This document shows, piece by piece, positions 24,411 through 35,336 of a stretch of 64,000 nucleotides of DNA (position 1 is its first letter; every line of letters starts with the position of its first letter). Both the position numbers and the translations under genes were made by a program. Under the pieces are notes generated by a model. The model saw nothing but the letters and a program-made list of their open reading frames with translations. It did not search any database and was not told the origin of the DNA. This stretch comes from Anaerolineaceae bacterium (GTDB lineage Bacteria > Chloroflexota > Anaerolineae > Anaerolineales > Anaerolineaceae), in contig JAURZL010000010.1 in the NCBI GenBank assembly GCA_030653365.1, positions 124,001 to 188,000 of the forward strand, in the 5' to 3' direction.

Positions 24411-25934
24411 ATGCAAATTTTGATCGAAATGAAAGAAATCATCAAAGTCTTTCCTCCTAATGTGGTTGCAGTGGACAATGTCACGGCTGATTTTAGGAAA
24501 GGGGAAATTCATGCCATCGTAGGAGAAAACGGTGCCGGCAAAAGCACATTGATGAAAGTACTTTATGGGCTGGAGCAGTATAATCAGGGTGAAATCTTTC
24601 TTTCGGGACAATCAGTCAATTTCCAAAATCCGGGTGAAGCAATTGCCCACGGAATTGGCATGGTGCATCAGGAAATCCTGTTAATACCCCAGTACACCGT
24701 CTGGGAAAATATCGTTCTGGGGGCTGAACCTGTCAATTTTTTGGGGATGATCGACCGTCAAAGAGCCAGGCAGCTGGTTCAAAAAAAGGTTGATGAATTT
24801 CAATTCAATCTCAACATCGATACTAAGGTTGATGATATTTCCGTAGCTGCTGCACAAAAGGTTGAAATTCTAAAATTGCTTTATCGAAACGTCTCGGTCT
24901 TGATCCTGGATGAACCGACCGCTGTCCTGACACCTCAGGAGATCCCACAATTATTCAATGAATTGAGTCGTTTACGCGATCATGGACATACAATTCTGTT
25001 TATCTCTCATCACCTCGAAGAGGTGTTAACCCTCAGTGATCGCATCACAGTCATGCGTAAAGGTAAAAAAATAGATACGGTTCAGGCAAGTGAAACCTCC
25101 AAAACTGATCTTGCCCAAATGATGGTTGGTAGAACCGTTCTTTTTACCTCCCATCGTGAAAAAAGCACAACTGGAAAACAGGTCTTTTCGATTGAAAATT
25201 TGACGTATATCGATGGTGTCGATCATAAACGTCTTGAAAATATCAACATTCATGTTCATGAAGGGGAGATTGTTGGTATTGCTGGTGTCGAAGGAAACGG
25301 TCAATTTGAATTGGTAAATTCGATCATGGGTCTCATTCCAACAAAACAGGGGACAATTCAGGTTAATGGTGTAAACCTCACCAAAGCGGATATTCTGGAA
25401 AGGCGCAAGTATATATCCTTTGTATCTCAAAATCGTGGGAAAATGGGTGCTGCCTTAAAAGCATCCATTCTTGAAAATGTCATGATGACCCATCACCGAC
25501 TGAATCCCCAATTCACCACTTGGAATGGTTTGTTGCTGAATGATCAATATGCACGAAAATTCACCGGCCAAATCGAACAGCAATTCTCCGTGGTGATGGA
25601 TCGAATGGACAATCCATTTCGTTCGCTTTCCGGCGGTAACCAGCAAAAAGTAATCCTTGGGAGGGAATTACGGCTGGCAACACCCTTTGTACTGCTTGAC
25701 CAACCTACTCGTGGACTTGATGTAGGATCGATTGAATATGTCCATGATCTCATCCTGAAAATGCGGGAACAGAAGCGCGCTATTTTGCTAATTTCTGCTG
25801 ATCTGGAAGAATTATTCCGGATCGCAGATCGAATTCTTGTCTTACACCGGGGAAAAATCGCTGCAGACTTACCCACTGACCAGACTGATATTGAAGAAGT
25901 TGGATATCTTTTGCTGGAAGGAAAGGAACGCTGA
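24411..25934 (+). CDS. Nucleoside/sugar ABC importer ATPase with two nucleotide-binding domains
   Basis: This 507-residue ATPase is of the YufO/NupA/RbsA type with two fused nucleotide-binding domains. Domain 1 has Walker [10 protein letters not shown] near residue 40, [13 protein letters not shown] in the signature position and Walker B LILDEPTA. Domain 2 has a degenerate Walker A (GVEGNGQFE near 300), the signature [16 protein letters not shown] and [12 protein letters not shown]. This asymmetric pattern is normal for the family. The gene ends in an overlap with the first permease (position 25934). It energises import of the BMP ligand. Confidence 0.92.
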   Translation: MQILIEMKEIIKVFPPNVVAVDNVTADFRKGEIHAIVGENGAGKSTLMKVLYGLEQYNQGEIFLSGQSVNFQNPGEAIAHGIGMVHQEILLIPQYTVWENIVLGAEPVNFLGMIDRQRARQLVQKKVDEFQFNLNIDTKVDDISVAAAQKVEILKLLYRNVSVLILDEPTAVLTPQEIPQLFNELSRLRDHGHTILFISHHLEEVLTLSDRITVMRKGKKIDTVQASETSKTDLAQMMVGRTVLFTSHREKSTTGKQVFSIENLTYIDGVDHKRLENINIHVHEGEIVGIAGVEGNGQFELVNSIMGLIPTKQGTIQVNGVNLTKADILERRKYISFVSQNRGKMGAALKASILENVMMTHHRLNPQFTTWNGLLLNDQYARKFTGQIEQQFSVVMDRMDNPFRSLSGGNQQKVILGRELRLATPFVLLDQPTRGLDVGSIEYVHDLILKMREQKRAILLISADLEELFRIADRILVLHRGKIAADLPTDQTDIEEVGYLLLEGKER

Positions 25935-26971
25935 TGCAACGAAAAATAACCAGCGGCATTATTGGAATATTTATCGCCTTGCTGATTGGTGCGATCATCA
26001 TGTTATTTCAAGGGTATGATCCGCTCCAAACCTATGGTGCATTGTTTAAATTTTCATTATTTGGTTTATTCCCTTTAGCAACCACGCTACGAAATTCTGT
26101 ACCTCTGATCCTCACGGGGCTTTCGGCATCGGTTGCCTTCGCTTCTGGCCCGATTAATCTTGGACAACCCGGTCAATTACTGATGGGAGCACTCTTCGCT
26201 ACTGTCGGTGGTTTATATCTGGATCTTCCGCCCTGGTTAATGATACCGGTCCTCCTGCTATTATCCATGCTGGGTGGTGCGCTTTGGTCTGGGGTGGCTG
26301 CCATGCTGCGTAAATGGTTCAACATGGATGAATTCATCACGACTTTGATGCTGAACATGATCGCAGATTTCTTCACCTTTTGGGCAATCTCATATCCATT
26401 TTTCGATCGTAGTGCATATTCACCCATGACCCCACAAATTAACACCAATGGCTGGTTACCCATCTGGGGAGATTTTAACTCCAATGTAATCGTCATGATC
26501 CTGGCTTTTATCGTAATATATTTTGTTTTCAACCGACTCACAGCTGGATATGAATGGCGCATCACCGGACAAAACTCATTATTTGCCCGTCTGGGTGGTA
26601 TCAAAATTGATAAGAATTATGTAACCGTGATGCTGGTTACCGGCGCTTTGGCTGGGCTGGCTGGTGGCCTGGTTGTCATGGCTGGTCCCCATCGTTTCCT
26701 CAAAGGCTTGGGTGCCAATTATGCCTGGGATGGTGTCATGATCGCTGTTGTTGCGAACAACGGATTGATAGGAACCATGCTGTACGGTTTGTTCTTCAGC
26801 GCCATGCAGACCGGGTCTCTGGGAATGGAATTAATCACGGCAGTACCCAGAGAATTCATCCAGGTCTTGCAGGCAGTAACAGTATTGGTTATCGTTGCCG
26901 GACGAGGATATCTTGACATTCTGATCGATAAAACCATTGCCAGACGAAAAGCGCGGGAGAGAACAGCATGA
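25934..26971 (+). CDS. Nucleoside ABC importer permease 1 (YufP/NupP-like)
   Basis: This 345-residue integral membrane protein of the branched-chain/ribose permease fold has eight or more helices. The [18 protein letters not shown] region and the [22 protein letters not shown] coupling segment are typical of the BMP-linked YufP group. The start codon overlaps the stop of the ATPase gene, and the end overlaps permease 2 by 4 bp, so translation is tightly coupled. It forms a heterodimeric channel with the next gene product. Confidence 0.9.
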   Translation: MQRKITSGIIGIFIALLIGAIIMLFQGYDPLQTYGALFKFSLFGLFPLATTLRNSVPLILTGLSASVAFASGPINLGQPGQLLMGALFATVGGLYLDLPPWLMIPVLLLLSMLGGALWSGVAAMLRKWFNMDEFITTLMLNMIADFFTFWAISYPFFDRSAYSPMTPQINTNGWLPIWGDFNSNVIVMILAFIVIYFVFNRLTAGYEWRITGQNSLFARLGGIKIDKNYVTVMLVTGALAGLAGGLVVMAGPHRFLKGLGANYAWDGVMIAVVANNGLIGTMLYGLFFSAMQTGSLGMELITAVPREFIQVLQAVTVLVIVAGRGYLDILIDKTIARRKARERTA

Positions 26972-27858
26972 ACATTATTACAGGGCTTATCAACGGTATG
27001 ATCAGCGGTGCCACCCCAATCCTCTTGGCCGCGTTGGGGGGAACTTTTACCTTTTATGCTGGTATCTTCAACATCGCTATGGAAGGCATGATGCTGACCG
27101 GAGCATTCTTCGCTGTTCTCGGTTCTTATTACTTTGATTCCTGGCTGATGGGCATTGTCTGCGCCATTTTTGGCTCGCTCCTGATGGCATTGATTTTTAT
27201 CCTATTTGCAGTAACCCTTAAAACGGATGAATTTGTCACCGGTATCGCCCTGAATTTATTTGCGCTGGGAGCTACTACCTACATGATGCGCCAGATTTTC
27301 AACGTCAAAGGTGCATTCTCCAATCCGGGTATCGATCCCATCCCCCGAATTCACATTCCTTTGCTGGAAAAAATACCAATTCTCGGAAATATCCTCAGTG
27401 GTCAAAACCTGATTATCTACATCACCGTTTTGGTTGTAATCCTGTCCGCATTTATCATTTTCAAAACCCGATTTGGTCTGCGATTGCGAGCTGCTGGTTA
27501 TAATGCCCCCAGTCTGGATTCCAGCGGAGTCTCCTCTGCGAAAATTCGCATCTGGTCTTTGATCATCTGTGGTGTTTTATGCGGCCTGGCGGGTGCATTC
27601 CTCTCGCTCGGATATGTAACCTTATTCAGCGAAAACATGTCCGCCGGTCGTGGTTGGATTTCTCTGGCAGCCGTGATTTTGGTCAATGGGAACCCCTGGG
27701 GAATTGCCTTAATCTCTTTATTATTTGGCTTTACCGATGGATTGGGATTACTCCTGCAGCAATACATGCCATCTCAATTTACTTCCATGGTGCCTTACAT
27801 CGCGACATTGATTGCACTCTATTTTTATTCCATTCAAGCAAGGAAACGAAGAATATGA
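26968..27858 (+). CDS. Nucleoside ABC importer permease 2 (YufQ/NupQ-like)
   Basis: This 296-residue partner permease has the [22 protein letters not shown]-terminal signature of the YufQ group, the [15 protein letters not shown] segment and the coupling loop [15 protein letters not shown] before the last helices. It overlaps the preceding permease by 4 bp and the following hydrolase gene by 4 bp (ATGA), so all are one transcript. Confidence 0.9.
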   Translation: MNIITGLINGMISGATPILLAALGGTFTFYAGIFNIAMEGMMLTGAFFAVLGSYYFDSWLMGIVCAIFGSLLMALIFILFAVTLKTDEFVTGIALNLFALGATTYMMRQIFNVKGAFSNPGIDPIPRIHIPLLEKIPILGNILSGQNLIIYITVLVVILSAFIIFKTRFGLRLRAAGYNAPSLDSSGVSSAKIRIWSLIICGVLCGLAGAFLSLGYVTLFSENMSAGRGWISLAAVILVNGNPWGIALISLLFGFTDGLGLLLQQYMPSQFTSMVPYIATLIALYFYSIQARKRRI

Positions 27859-29228
27859 AAAAAGCATGGGAATTGGAACACGAACTTCGCACAAACGCTA
27901 TTCCTCTCGATCGCCGTATCCAATCTTCGAATTGGTACGATAGTGATTTTCAAATTCCGTATGGTGATGATTTGATTCGATTATTTTGGGAATCAAAAGT
28001 TCCAGGATCAGGTGCGCCAGAGATTCCCTACCTCTCGATGGTGCAAGCGATGGGAAATCGGGGATATGATGTTTCTGCTGCTGAAAAACTTATTCCTCAG
28101 GGAATAGAGTTGTTTCAAGCAAAAAAAATCGATGATCTTCGGGTGGTGACTTCCCAAATTTTGGCAGCTCTCCATCAAGCACCACAGGATCCAGACAACC
28201 CGATCCACCAATTCGAACATCCTTCCACCTGGGAAGAGATTGTTGGGAGTATAGGTGGTATCTCCAGAGACCCTATATTGCAAGATAAAACAAACCTGCA
28301 AACTAAAATTTACCAAGGGTGGCTAGGACAATTGGCGGGCGGATCATTTGGTACCGCAATCGAAGGATATACTGGCAAACAAATAGCCAAAGTGTATGGA
28401 GAAATCCGTGAATATATCACCACCCCGGAAACCACAAACGATGATGTGGTTTATGAGTTGGTTTTCCTGGATGTGTATGAACGTCTGGGTCACAACCTGA
28501 CTGCACAGGAAATTGGTCTGGAATGGGTTCGACAGATACAATTCGGTTGGTCTGCAGAATGGGTGGCTCTCAGGAACTTGAATAATGGAATTATGCCGCC
28601 CCACTCCGGCTCTTTTCAAAATCCATTTGCCCATTGGATTGGTGCACAAATGCGTGGCATGGTGTGTGGAATGCTGGCGCCAGGCTGGCCATTCGAAGCC
28701 GCCCGATTGGCATATCTGGATGCGATCGTCAGTCATGAACATAATGGTGTGTATGGTGAAATCTACGCAGCTGTTCTGACGTCACTGGCGTTTATCCATA
28801 CAGATACGAAAACGATATTAAAAGAAGCTGCAAAGTTCCTCCCGCAAAAAAGTGAATACGCTTCTGTAGTCCGTTATTGTCTGGAAATGGTTGAAAGCAA
28901 TCATGATCCCGCCAAAGTATGGGAAATTTTCTCGACGCGATTTGAAAAATATAACTGGATCCATGCCTACCCCAATATCGCAGCAGTGATCTATTCCCTG
29001 TGGTTTGGGGATGGAGATATGACCGAAACTTTCAGCTTATTGGCAAAAGCAGGTCTGGACGTGGATTGTAACGCTGGGTTGGCTGGTAATGTACTGGGAA
29101 TTTTACAGCCAGTTCCAATAAAATGGGCTGGCCCATTAGGTGATCGGCTGGAAACCTACATCAAAGGCAAAGAAGTTTTATCCATTCGGGAATTGGCATT
29201 GAAAACGTATAAATTGATTAATTCTTGA
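27855..29228 (+). CDS. ADP-ribosylglycohydrolase-family protein in the nucleoside import operon
   Basis: The protein has 457 residues. The first roughly 150 are a family-specific extension. Then comes the ADP-ribosylglycohydrolase domain with [17 protein letters not shown] (Gly-rich helix with the metal-binding Glu), TTNDDV (the TxDD metal motif) and [14 protein letters not shown] (the second metal motif, usually DTDT). Magnesium-dependent enzymes of this fold cleave N- or O-glycosidic ribose links. The ATG at 27855 overlaps the permease stop as ATGA; a longer upstream reading frame lies inside the permease gene and is not real. Position after the importer and with ribokinase suggests it hydrolyses the imported ribosyl compound to ribose. 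The true substrate is untested. Confidence 0.82.
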   Translation: MKKAWELEHELRTNAIPLDRRIQSSNWYDSDFQIPYGDDLIRLFWESKVPGSGAPEIPYLSMVQAMGNRGYDVSAAEKLIPQGIELFQAKKIDDLRVVTSQILAALHQAPQDPDNPIHQFEHPSTWEEIVGSIGGISRDPILQDKTNLQTKIYQGWLGQLAGGSFGTAIEGYTGKQIAKVYGEIREYITTPETTNDDVVYELVFLDVYERLGHNLTAQEIGLEWVRQIQFGWSAEWVALRNLNNGIMPPHSGSFQNPFAHWIGAQMRGMVCGMLAPGWPFEAARLAYLDAIVSHEHNGVYGEIYAAVLTSLAFIHTDTKTILKEAAKFLPQKSEYASVVRYCLEMVESNHDPAKVWEIFSTRFEKYNWIHAYPNIAAVIYSLWFGDGDMTETFSLLAKAGLDVDCNAGLAGNVLGILQPVPIKWAGPLGDRLETYIKGKEVLSIRELALKTYKLINS

Positions 29229-29231
29229 TCG

Positions 29232-29588
29232 TCAAATCTTTTTCATCAACCTATATATATTATAGAGGTTTGTAACTATCAATAATCCAAACATAATCAC
29301 GATAGGCCATTCTCCTGATTGGGCAAAATATCCTGGACTTACAATCGTGGTGTATAACAACATACCAGCAGCAACCAAAGCAAAAGGTTTGGATAAAGAA
29401 GTCTTTTTTAACAACACGTAACCACTAAGAATAAGTGCAATAGCTGTAATTAATTCTGCTGCCAAATGAAATGCTATCCGAACAGGCTCGGTTTGCAATT
29501 CTGGAACTTGCCCAGCTACCAAAAAGAAACCCCATTGACCAATCATTAACATTCCAACCAAAATTGAATACCATGCAGAAAATTTCAT
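29232..29588 (-). CDS. Small four-helix membrane protein of unknown function
   Basis: This 118-residue protein has four predicted membrane helices and a basic C-terminus (YRLMKKI). It has no motif I can name; its layout resembles small DoxX-like or DUF-type membrane proteins. GGAGA lies before two adjacent ATGs; the second (29588) has the better spacing. It converges with the glycohydrolase gene, with only three bases between the stops. Confidence 0.6.
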   Translation of the reverse strand: MKFSAWYSILVGMLMIGQWGFFLVAGQVPELQTEPVRIAFHLAAELITAIALILSGYVLLKKTSLSKPFALVAAGMLLYTTIVSPGYFAQSGEWPIVIMFGLLIVTNLYNIYRLMKKI

Positions 29589-29729
29589 CATTTCTCCTTT
29601 ACTTGATCAATTTTTTCTTATTAATTTACGGTCATCATAAATTTTTTAAACTATCCAAAGGGATAGATCAACATCAATCTTCTGTATAATTTTTTCCAAT
29701 TAACAATCAAAAATCGTCACACCTGGATA

Positions 29730-29738
29730 TGATATAAT
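29730..29738 (+). promoter_or_regulatory. Extended -10 promoter of the small CxxC protein
   Basis: TGATATAAT is a TGN extended -10 with a perfect TATAAT at 29733-29738, 55 bp before the ATG at 29793. No -35 is needed for this promoter class. Confidence 0.45.
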
Positions 29739-29792
29739 TTGTCCTAATTGACCAATTAAAATAAGAAAAACAATATGAATAAAGGAAATTCC

Positions 29793-29966
29793 ATGGAAAA
29801 GAAATGTATCGTATGTGAAATATCAAATCAAAAAGCTCCCTTGATTCAATTAGATTACCAGAATCAATCAGTCTATATTTGCCCCACACATCTACCGGTA
29901 TTAATCCATCACCCTGAGGAACTTGTCGGAAAAATGTCTGGCGCAGAAGAATTCAAAGCGGGATAA
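29793..29966 (+). CDS. Small CxxC/CPTH zinc-binding-like protein
   Basis: This 57-residue protein begins MEKKCIVCEIS and has CPTH about 30 residues later, a CxxC...CxxH arrangement suited to one zinc ion. AAAGGAA precedes the ATG at 29793 at good spacing; the in-frame ATG at 29775 lacks one. A promoter and a strong terminator frame it as a single-gene unit. Function is unknown; it may bind a partner protein or nucleic acid. Confidence 0.6.
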   Translation: MEKKCIVCEISNQKAPLIQLDYQNQSVYICPTHLPVLIHHPEELVGKMSGAEEFKAG

Positions 29967-29972
29967 TAAATA

Positions 29973-30006
29973 AAAAAAAATTCGTTGTAACCAACGAATT
30001 TTTTTT
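29973..30006. terminator. Bidirectional intrinsic terminator
   Basis: TTCGTTG-TAAC-CAACGAA is flanked by eight A and eight T residues, giving a 15-bp stem with a 4-base loop. It separates the small plus-strand gene from the end of the minus-strand topoisomerase operon and can serve both. Confidence 0.85.
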
Positions 30007-30021
30007 ATTTAAGCCAAAGAA

Positions 30022-30441
30022 TTACTCCCTATCCTCATCGGATGGATATGGATCATGTTCATAGCGATAATCCAGGAAGGGAACCGACGCTTTTAATTCC
30101 TCTAATTCCCTTCTTGCCATTTCAGAAGTCTCCGGATAGGCTGCCAATCTGGCAATCTCTATCAGACCGTCGAGCAACCGAATGCAATCAGCCAAAAGTA
30201 TTCGTTCCTTGCTACGAACTTCCGAACTGCCTTTTCGCAGTAAAGGATGCTTTTGGTAAGCAAGTTGTAGATTTTTCTTCTCCTCAGGTAAATATACCGT
30301 CGAAACCAATACCTTGATATGATTGAACAAGTGGTCAATTGCTAAAGCCAATGAACCATCATAGACTTCCTGGGTGTCAAAAACATGAAAGATATGAAAA
30401 TCGTTGTTTTCAACTTCAATGGTACTGGATGTAATAGGCAT
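30022..30441 (-). CDS. Conserved-looking hypothetical protein downstream of the topoisomerase genes
   Basis: This 139-residue soluble protein is rich in Leu, Glu and Arg in its second half, with predicted helices and an acidic tail (DPYPSDEDRE). It shows no known motif. Its ATG lies three bases after the stop of the GyrA/ParC-like gene, and GGTGAG overlapping that stop can serve as ribosome site, so it is translationally coupled to the topoisomerase and may be functionally linked to it. Confidence 0.6.
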   Translation of the reverse strand: MPITSSTIEVENNDFHIFHVFDTQEVYDGSLALAIDHLFNHIKVLVSTVYLPEEKKNLQLAYQKHPLLRKGSSEVRSKERILLADCIRLLDGLIEIARLAAYPETSEMARRELEELKASVPFLDYRYEHDPYPSDEDRE

Positions 30442-30444
30442 CGC

Positions 30445-32952
30445 TTAACTCACCACCAAACCGGCTGTGGATTCACCCTCCGCGAAGAGATCACCATTCG
30501 CATATTTCTTTCCAAGATCCAATCCTTTGGTTGCACGCGTGACAATCGGGAGTGACTTTCCATCCAGTCGTAGCCGTTTTGCTTTGCTGGAATAGATATC
30601 GATTTGATCTTTTTCAGTGCCAACGGTGAGACCAGTTACCAAACCGGTAATTTCGTTAATTTTCCAGAGTTGAACACCCTGACCGCCACGGCCTTGTACT
30701 GGAAATTCATCCATGGATATCCGTTTAGCATGTCCATTGGCTGTCACAGCATATACGAATCCCTTTTTATACAATTCAGGCTCCACCAAAATTCCACAAA
30801 CCAGGCGGTCTCCCATCATTTTGATGGCACTCACCCCTTTTGCGGATGGCGTTGCCTGCGGATTAATGGAATTGGATTCAAAACGCAGAACGCGAGGTGC
30901 TAATGAAGAATTTCCAGAGGTACAGATCATCACATGCGCGTCATCACCTGCGACACCGGCAAAAAGCACTTCCTCGCCACCACCATTCAATCCAATAATG
31001 GCAGCCCAGGTAGCTTCTGCGCGAGAACTGAGCACGTCAGTCAACTCTACCCGTTTGATCATACCAGCTGTGGTTCCAATCACCAACCGTGCACCTTCTT
31101 TAACCACGCCGATACCAACCACTCGTTCCCCACGTTTCAAACCGATATCCTGGAATGAGCCACTAAGCGGTAAACGTCCTGTATTTCCTTGCCAACAGCG
31201 ACCCTGGTTAGTCACCAGGAGTAAAGTCTGTTCGGGTTCAATTGTTTCTCGTAGTAAAGCAATACTGACAGCCCGGCTGGTTGGTTTGTCTTTGGTCACT
31301 ACGTCGCGATAACCTTTTGCATCCACCCGCTGAAAACCACCTTCAGCGATCATCACCAACTGAGCCTCACTGGGGATCACCATATCGGATACGGTGACAG
31401 CTGCCTGGTGCCCTTCCTCACTTTCCACGATAATGGTCTTGCGGGGTTCGGCATATTTATCCTTGATTCCTTCGGTTTCCTCAACAACGATTTCAAGACG
31501 TTTTTCCTGAGAAGCCAGAACAGATTTCAAGTATTTGATGCTATGCAATAATTCCTTGCGCTCATCTTCCAGTTTTTTAAGTTCCAGGGAAGCCAAACGG
31601 CGCAAAGGCATATCCAGGATTGCCTGAGCCTGTACGCCGGTCAAATCCAGTTCGGACATCAGATTTTTGCGAGCCGTTTCTGCCGTTTGAGATTTACGAA
31701 TAATGCTGATCACGCGATCGATCATGCTGATCGCTTTCAATAGACCTTCCAGAATGTGATTACGTTCTTCCGCTTTCTCCAGATCGAAACGTGATCGGCG
31801 GATAATGACAGTCAAACGGTGCTTGATAAATTCAACTAAAAAATCAAGCAAGGTCAAGTTCCTAGGAGAAGCTTTTCCATTTTCATCAAAGACCAGCGCC
31901 AGTGCATTATGGGAAAGACTCGAACGCAATTGTGTATTGGCCAATAATTTATCCAGTGCATCTTCGGTTTCCATACCCCGCGCTACTTCAAACACAACCC
32001 GCATTCCAGTGAAGTCAGACTCATCGCGCACATCCGTGATGCCATTAAATTTTTCACGGTTGGCTGCAATACGCTCCAAAATTGTGTTCTTTTGCACCTG
32101 ATAAGGCAATTCGGTGACAAATATGGCTGATTTTCCGCCACCAATATCCTGAATATCAGCCTTTGCCTGACAAACCAGGGTTGCATGACCTGTCTCATAG
32201 GCCTGGGCGATCATGTCGACCGGATTTTCTTCGCCGTTCACACGATAACGGTACAGGAGTCCGCCTGTGGGGAGATCTGGACCGGGAATGAACTTCATCA
32301 GTTCTTTTACATTGATCGTTTTGTGTCTTTTCCAGTTTTGAGCCACAAATTTAACCGCATCGCACACTTCCCCAAGATTATGAGGCAAAATACTGGTGGA
32401 CATTCCAACTGCAATTCCGGTGGCACCATTGACGATCAGGTTTGGGATTCGTGTTGGTAAAACAATCGGTTCTTCTAATGTACCATCAAAATTTGACTGC
32501 CAATCCACAGTATCCTTATGGATATCATCCAGCATCACCCCACCAACACTCGCCAGACGCGCTTCGGTGTACCGCATGGCAGCTGCGCTATCGCCGTCGA
32601 TCGAACCATAATTCCCTTGACCATCAATTAATGGGACGCGCATGGAGAAATCCTGAGCCATACGAACCATGGCGTCATACACTGATTGATCTCCATGGGG
32701 ATGATACTTACCTAATACCTCACCCACCACACGAACAGATTTCTTGTGGGCGTTCGAATGCCATAGCCCCATATCACCCATTGCATATAGAATACGTCTT
32801 TGCACTGGTTTTAACCCATCCCTGACATCCGGTAAGGCACGATCTAAAATCGTTAAGACAGCATAGCGTCGATAGGCTTCCTCGATAAAATGATCCAGAC
32901 TCTGTTCCTGGACAATGGCTTCTTCGTTTTGAAAATCATTAATCTCTGTCAT
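30445..32952 (-). CDS. Type IIA topoisomerase subunit A (GyrA/ParC family)
   Basis: This 835-residue breakage-reunion subunit has the catalytic tyrosine Y128 in [10 protein letters not shown], conserved [13 protein letters not shown] and KYHPHGD motifs, a coiled coil around 430-480 and a six-bladed C-terminal pinwheel domain from about 500. A degenerate GyrA box, QGRGGQGV, lies near residue 770. At the drug-binding position equivalent to E. coli GyrA Ser83 it has Gln (Q89 here), while the Asp87 equivalent is kept. ATG 32952 follows GAGG; the upstream in-frame ATG overlaps the partner gene. It pairs with the GyrB/ParE-like gene 19 bp upstream. Gyrase versus topoisomerase IV cannot be settled by eye. 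Confidence 0.9.
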   Translation of the reverse strand: MTEINDFQNEEAIVQEQSLDHFIEEAYRRYAVLTILDRALPDVRDGLKPVQRRILYAMGDMGLWHSNAHKKSVRVVGEVLGKYHPHGDQSVYDAMVRMAQDFSMRVPLIDGQGNYGSIDGDSAAAMRYTEARLASVGGVMLDDIHKDTVDWQSNFDGTLEEPIVLPTRIPNLIVNGATGIAVGMSTSILPHNLGEVCDAVKFVAQNWKRHKTINVKELMKFIPGPDLPTGGLLYRYRVNGEENPVDMIAQAYETGHATLVCQAKADIQDIGGGKSAIFVTELPYQVQKNTILERIAANREKFNGITDVRDESDFTGMRVVFEVARGMETEDALDKLLANTQLRSSLSHNALALVFDENGKASPRNLTLLDFLVEFIKHRLTVIIRRSRFDLEKAEERNHILEGLLKAISMIDRVISIIRKSQTAETARKNLMSELDLTGVQAQAILDMPLRRLASLELKKLEDERKELLHSIKYLKSVLASQEKRLEIVVEETEGIKDKYAEPRKTIIVESEEGHQAAVTVSDMVIPSEAQLVMIAEGGFQRVDAKGYRDVVTKDKPTSRAVSIALLRETIEPEQTLLLVTNQGRCWQGNTGRLPLSGSFQDIGLKRGERVVGIGVVKEGARLVIGTTAGMIKRVELTDVLSSRAEATWAAIIGLNGGGEEVLFAGVAGDDAHVMICTSGNSSLAPRVLRFESNSINPQATPSAKGVSAIKMMGDRLVCGILVEPELYKKGFVYAVTANGHAKRISMDEFPVQGRGGQGVQLWKINEITGLVTGLTVGTEKDQIDIYSSKAKRLRLDGKSLPIVTRATKGLDLGKKYANGDLFAEGESTAGLVVS

Positions 32953-32971
32953 AATTTGCCTCGTCTTTGCT

Positions 32972-35167
32972 TTAATCTTCTGCACTCCAATCTACATTCA
33001 TTAACCATTCTTTTCGCGGTGCAACCTCAGTCCCCATTAACCGTGTGATTAAAGAGCGGGTTCTGTGGAAATCCTCTATGACCATCCTTAAATCACGCGA
33101 TGAAAAGTCGGCTGCTGTGAATTCCCGTTCTCCCGCTGCAGCTAGTTCTTTTGTTTTCCCCTTGTGTTTTTTCTTTTTCTCAGAAATTTCATCCGGTATG
33201 ACAAATACGGTTTCACGTAATTGATCCGGATTCATTTCACCAAGACCTTTATAGCGTTGAAGTGAAGTTGTCCGTGCCCCACCAAACTCTTTTTCAATAT
33301 CATAGCGGTCCTGCTCTGAATAAGCATAGCGTGATTCTTTTCCGCCCTTATTTTTAATGAGATAAAGAGGCGGCCTGGCAACGAAAAATCTGCCTTCCTC
33401 AATCACAGAACGCATCGTTCGCCAGAACAGTGTTGCTAATAAAGTGGCAATGTGAGAACCATCAACATCCGCATCCACCAGTACCGAGACGCGACCATAG
33501 CGCATACTGCTCACATCACAATCCGCGCCAACACCGGTGCCAACTGCAGCAATAATTGCTGCAATTTCCCTATTTTTAAGGATATCATTTAATTTCATTT
33601 TTTCTACATTCGGGATTTTTCCCCGTAATGAAAGGATGGCATGGTAACGGGAATCGCGACCCTGCTTACAGGATCCACCAGCAGAATCACCTTCCACCAG
33701 ATAAAGCGCGGTGTGTTCCAAGGGAACCATGGGATTTCCGCCGCGGCGTTGAATATCCGCCAGTTTACCAAGCACAAATTCACCAGCATCCATGGCTGAT
33801 TTTTTAATCACCAGTTTGCGCGCCTGAGCTGCTGCCTCACGTCCGCGTGCAGATGCCACAGCCTGATTCACAATCACCTTGCCAACCGGCACATTCTTAT
33901 CCAGATAGTCATTTAAGAAACCATATGTGGTGGAAAGCACCGGACCATGCACTTCGGGGCTTGTAAGGCTTTCTTTCGTTTGAGAAAGAAATTGAGGTGT
34001 GCTGGTCATGGTAAGTTTGATGATGGCCGTTAACCCCAATAAGGCATCATCCCCACGCACATCCATATTGCCTTTTAATAGTTTCTTGTTGGTCGCAAAT
34101 TGCTTAACAGCCTTAGTCAGGCCGGCTTTAAACGCGGAAACATGCGTACCACCCGTCGGTGTTGGAATGGCATTCACAAATGAATAGATCTGAGTGTCCT
34201 CGCCGGCATATTGTAAGGCGACTTCCACTTCAATCGTTCCTTTACCGCCTTCCACATCGATTTCAGTTGTTTCTTTGAACAGGATGGGTTTATGTAACGA
34301 TTCTTGTCCTTCATTCAAATACTCAATATATTCAACCAGTCCACGTTTGGAGAAGAAAATTTCAGGTTCACCATCATTGGTGCGTTTATCCATGAACTCA
34401 ATACAAACACCTGGATAAAGATGCGCAATCTGACGGAAGCGTGTACTCAAGCGTTCAGCATCCCAAGGGACTGATTTAGTAGGATTCGACCATTCCATCT
34501 CCCGCGCGAACCAGGCACGGTTTGGACGAAAACGGAAAATTGTACCGGTTTTTTGGTCAGGATCAGAATCGACTGCCAGTTGTAAATGATTCACTTCCAG
34601 GGATTTGGCAAGTTCTTTTTTGCCAGTCAGGACCAATTTTGTCTCTTTGTTGATCTCACCTGCTTTTTTTCCAGGCTTTATTGCTCTGGTGTAAATTTCG
34701 ACTGGTGTAACTGGTAATCCTCCATCTTCAAAGCGTTGGTAGAAAATCAATCCATGCCGGTGAACTTCCACCTCTAAGAAGCTCGAAAAAGCATTCGTAC
34801 ATTTCAAACCGATCCCATGTAAACCACCCGAGCTGCTGTAAGCTGAATCATCACCGCCAAATTTTCCACCCGCATGCGGTTTCACCAAAACCTGTGTCAA
34901 AGTACTCATCTTTACATCAGATTTGTAATCCACCGGGATTCCACGGCCATCGTCAGTTATCTCTATCGTTCCATCAATCTCAATCACAACTGTGATCTTT
35001 GTTGCATAACCTGCCATGCATTCATCCACCGAGTTATCCAGCACTTCCAATAAAATGTGGTGGAGACCATGCAGGTTATTATTTCCAATGTACATACCCG
35101 GACGACGTCGGACGGCATCCAGAAACTCTAATTCAACAATTTGATCAGCACTGTATTGCTTACTCAC
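32972..35167 (-). CDS. Type IIA topoisomerase subunit B (GyrB/ParE family), diverged
   Basis: The protein has 731 residues: a GHKL ATPase ([25 protein letters not shown] and GGLHGIG), a transducer domain and a TOPRIM domain ([41 protein letters not shown]). It lacks the roughly 170-residue insertion of E. coli GyrB. Unusual points are GLKCTNAFS in place of the usual GVSVVNALS, inserted residues around 165-200 and a longer spacer before EGDSAGG. It starts with GTG after GGAGTAGGA. It is co-transcribed with the A subunit from the promoter at 35229-35257. It may be a second, specialised enzyme beside the housekeeping gyrase. Confidence 0.9.
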   Translation of the reverse strand: MSKQYSADQIVELEFLDAVRRRPGMYIGNNNLHGLHHILLEVLDNSVDECMAGYATKITVVIEIDGTIEITDDGRGIPVDYKSDVKMSTLTQVLVKPHAGGKFGGDDSAYSSSGGLHGIGLKCTNAFSSFLEVEVHRHGLIFYQRFEDGGLPVTPVEIYTRAIKPGKKAGEINKETKLVLTGKKELAKSLEVNHLQLAVDSDPDQKTGTIFRFRPNRAWFAREMEWSNPTKSVPWDAERLSTRFRQIAHLYPGVCIEFMDKRTNDGEPEIFFSKRGLVEYIEYLNEGQESLHKPILFKETTEIDVEGGKGTIEVEVALQYAGEDTQIYSFVNAIPTPTGGTHVSAFKAGLTKAVKQFATNKKLLKGNMDVRGDDALLGLTAIIKLTMTSTPQFLSQTKESLTSPEVHGPVLSTTYGFLNDYLDKNVPVGKVIVNQAVASARGREAAAQARKLVIKKSAMDAGEFVLGKLADIQRRGGNPMVPLEHTALYLVEGDSAGGSCKQGRDSRYHAILSLRGKIPNVEKMKLNDILKNREIAAIIAAVGTGVGADCDVSSMRYGRVSVLVDADVDGSHIATLLATLFWRTMRSVIEEGRFFVARPPLYLIKNKGGKESRYAYSEQDRYDIEKEFGGARTTSLQRYKGLGEMNPDQLRETVFVIPDEISEKKKKHKGKTKELAAAGEREFTAADFSSRDLRMVIEDFHRTRSLITRLMGTEVAPRKEWLMNVDWSAED

Positions 35168-35228
35168 ACGATCCTACTCCATTCCACCCGATAAAATAGG
35201 TGAGATTTTATTAGAACATTTGTTTTAT

Positions 35229-35257
35229 ATTATACAATAAATAAGTACGTTTTGCAA
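35229..35257 (-). promoter_or_regulatory. Promoter of the topoisomerase operon
   Basis: On the minus strand TTGCAA (35257-35252) and TATAAT (35234-35229) are separated by exactly 17 bp. Transcription would begin near 35222, 55 bp before the GTG start. Confidence 0.6.
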
Positions 35258-35336
35258 CTCACCCCACGTGTGAAGATTGCTAACGATAGCTTAATTTTAC
35301 CACTGCGAGCCGTGCAAAGGATTGTTGGTCAGTGGT

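Noticed and set aside
27579-27854. Upstream extension of the ADP-ribosylglycohydrolase frame by about 92 codons
   Set aside because: It lies in another frame of the permease gene; the ATG at 27855 overlaps the permease stop as ATGA and begins the conserved protein.
30713-31312. 199-codon frame antisense to the topoisomerase A gene
   Set aside because: No homology-like pattern; the opposite strand encodes an intact conserved enzyme.
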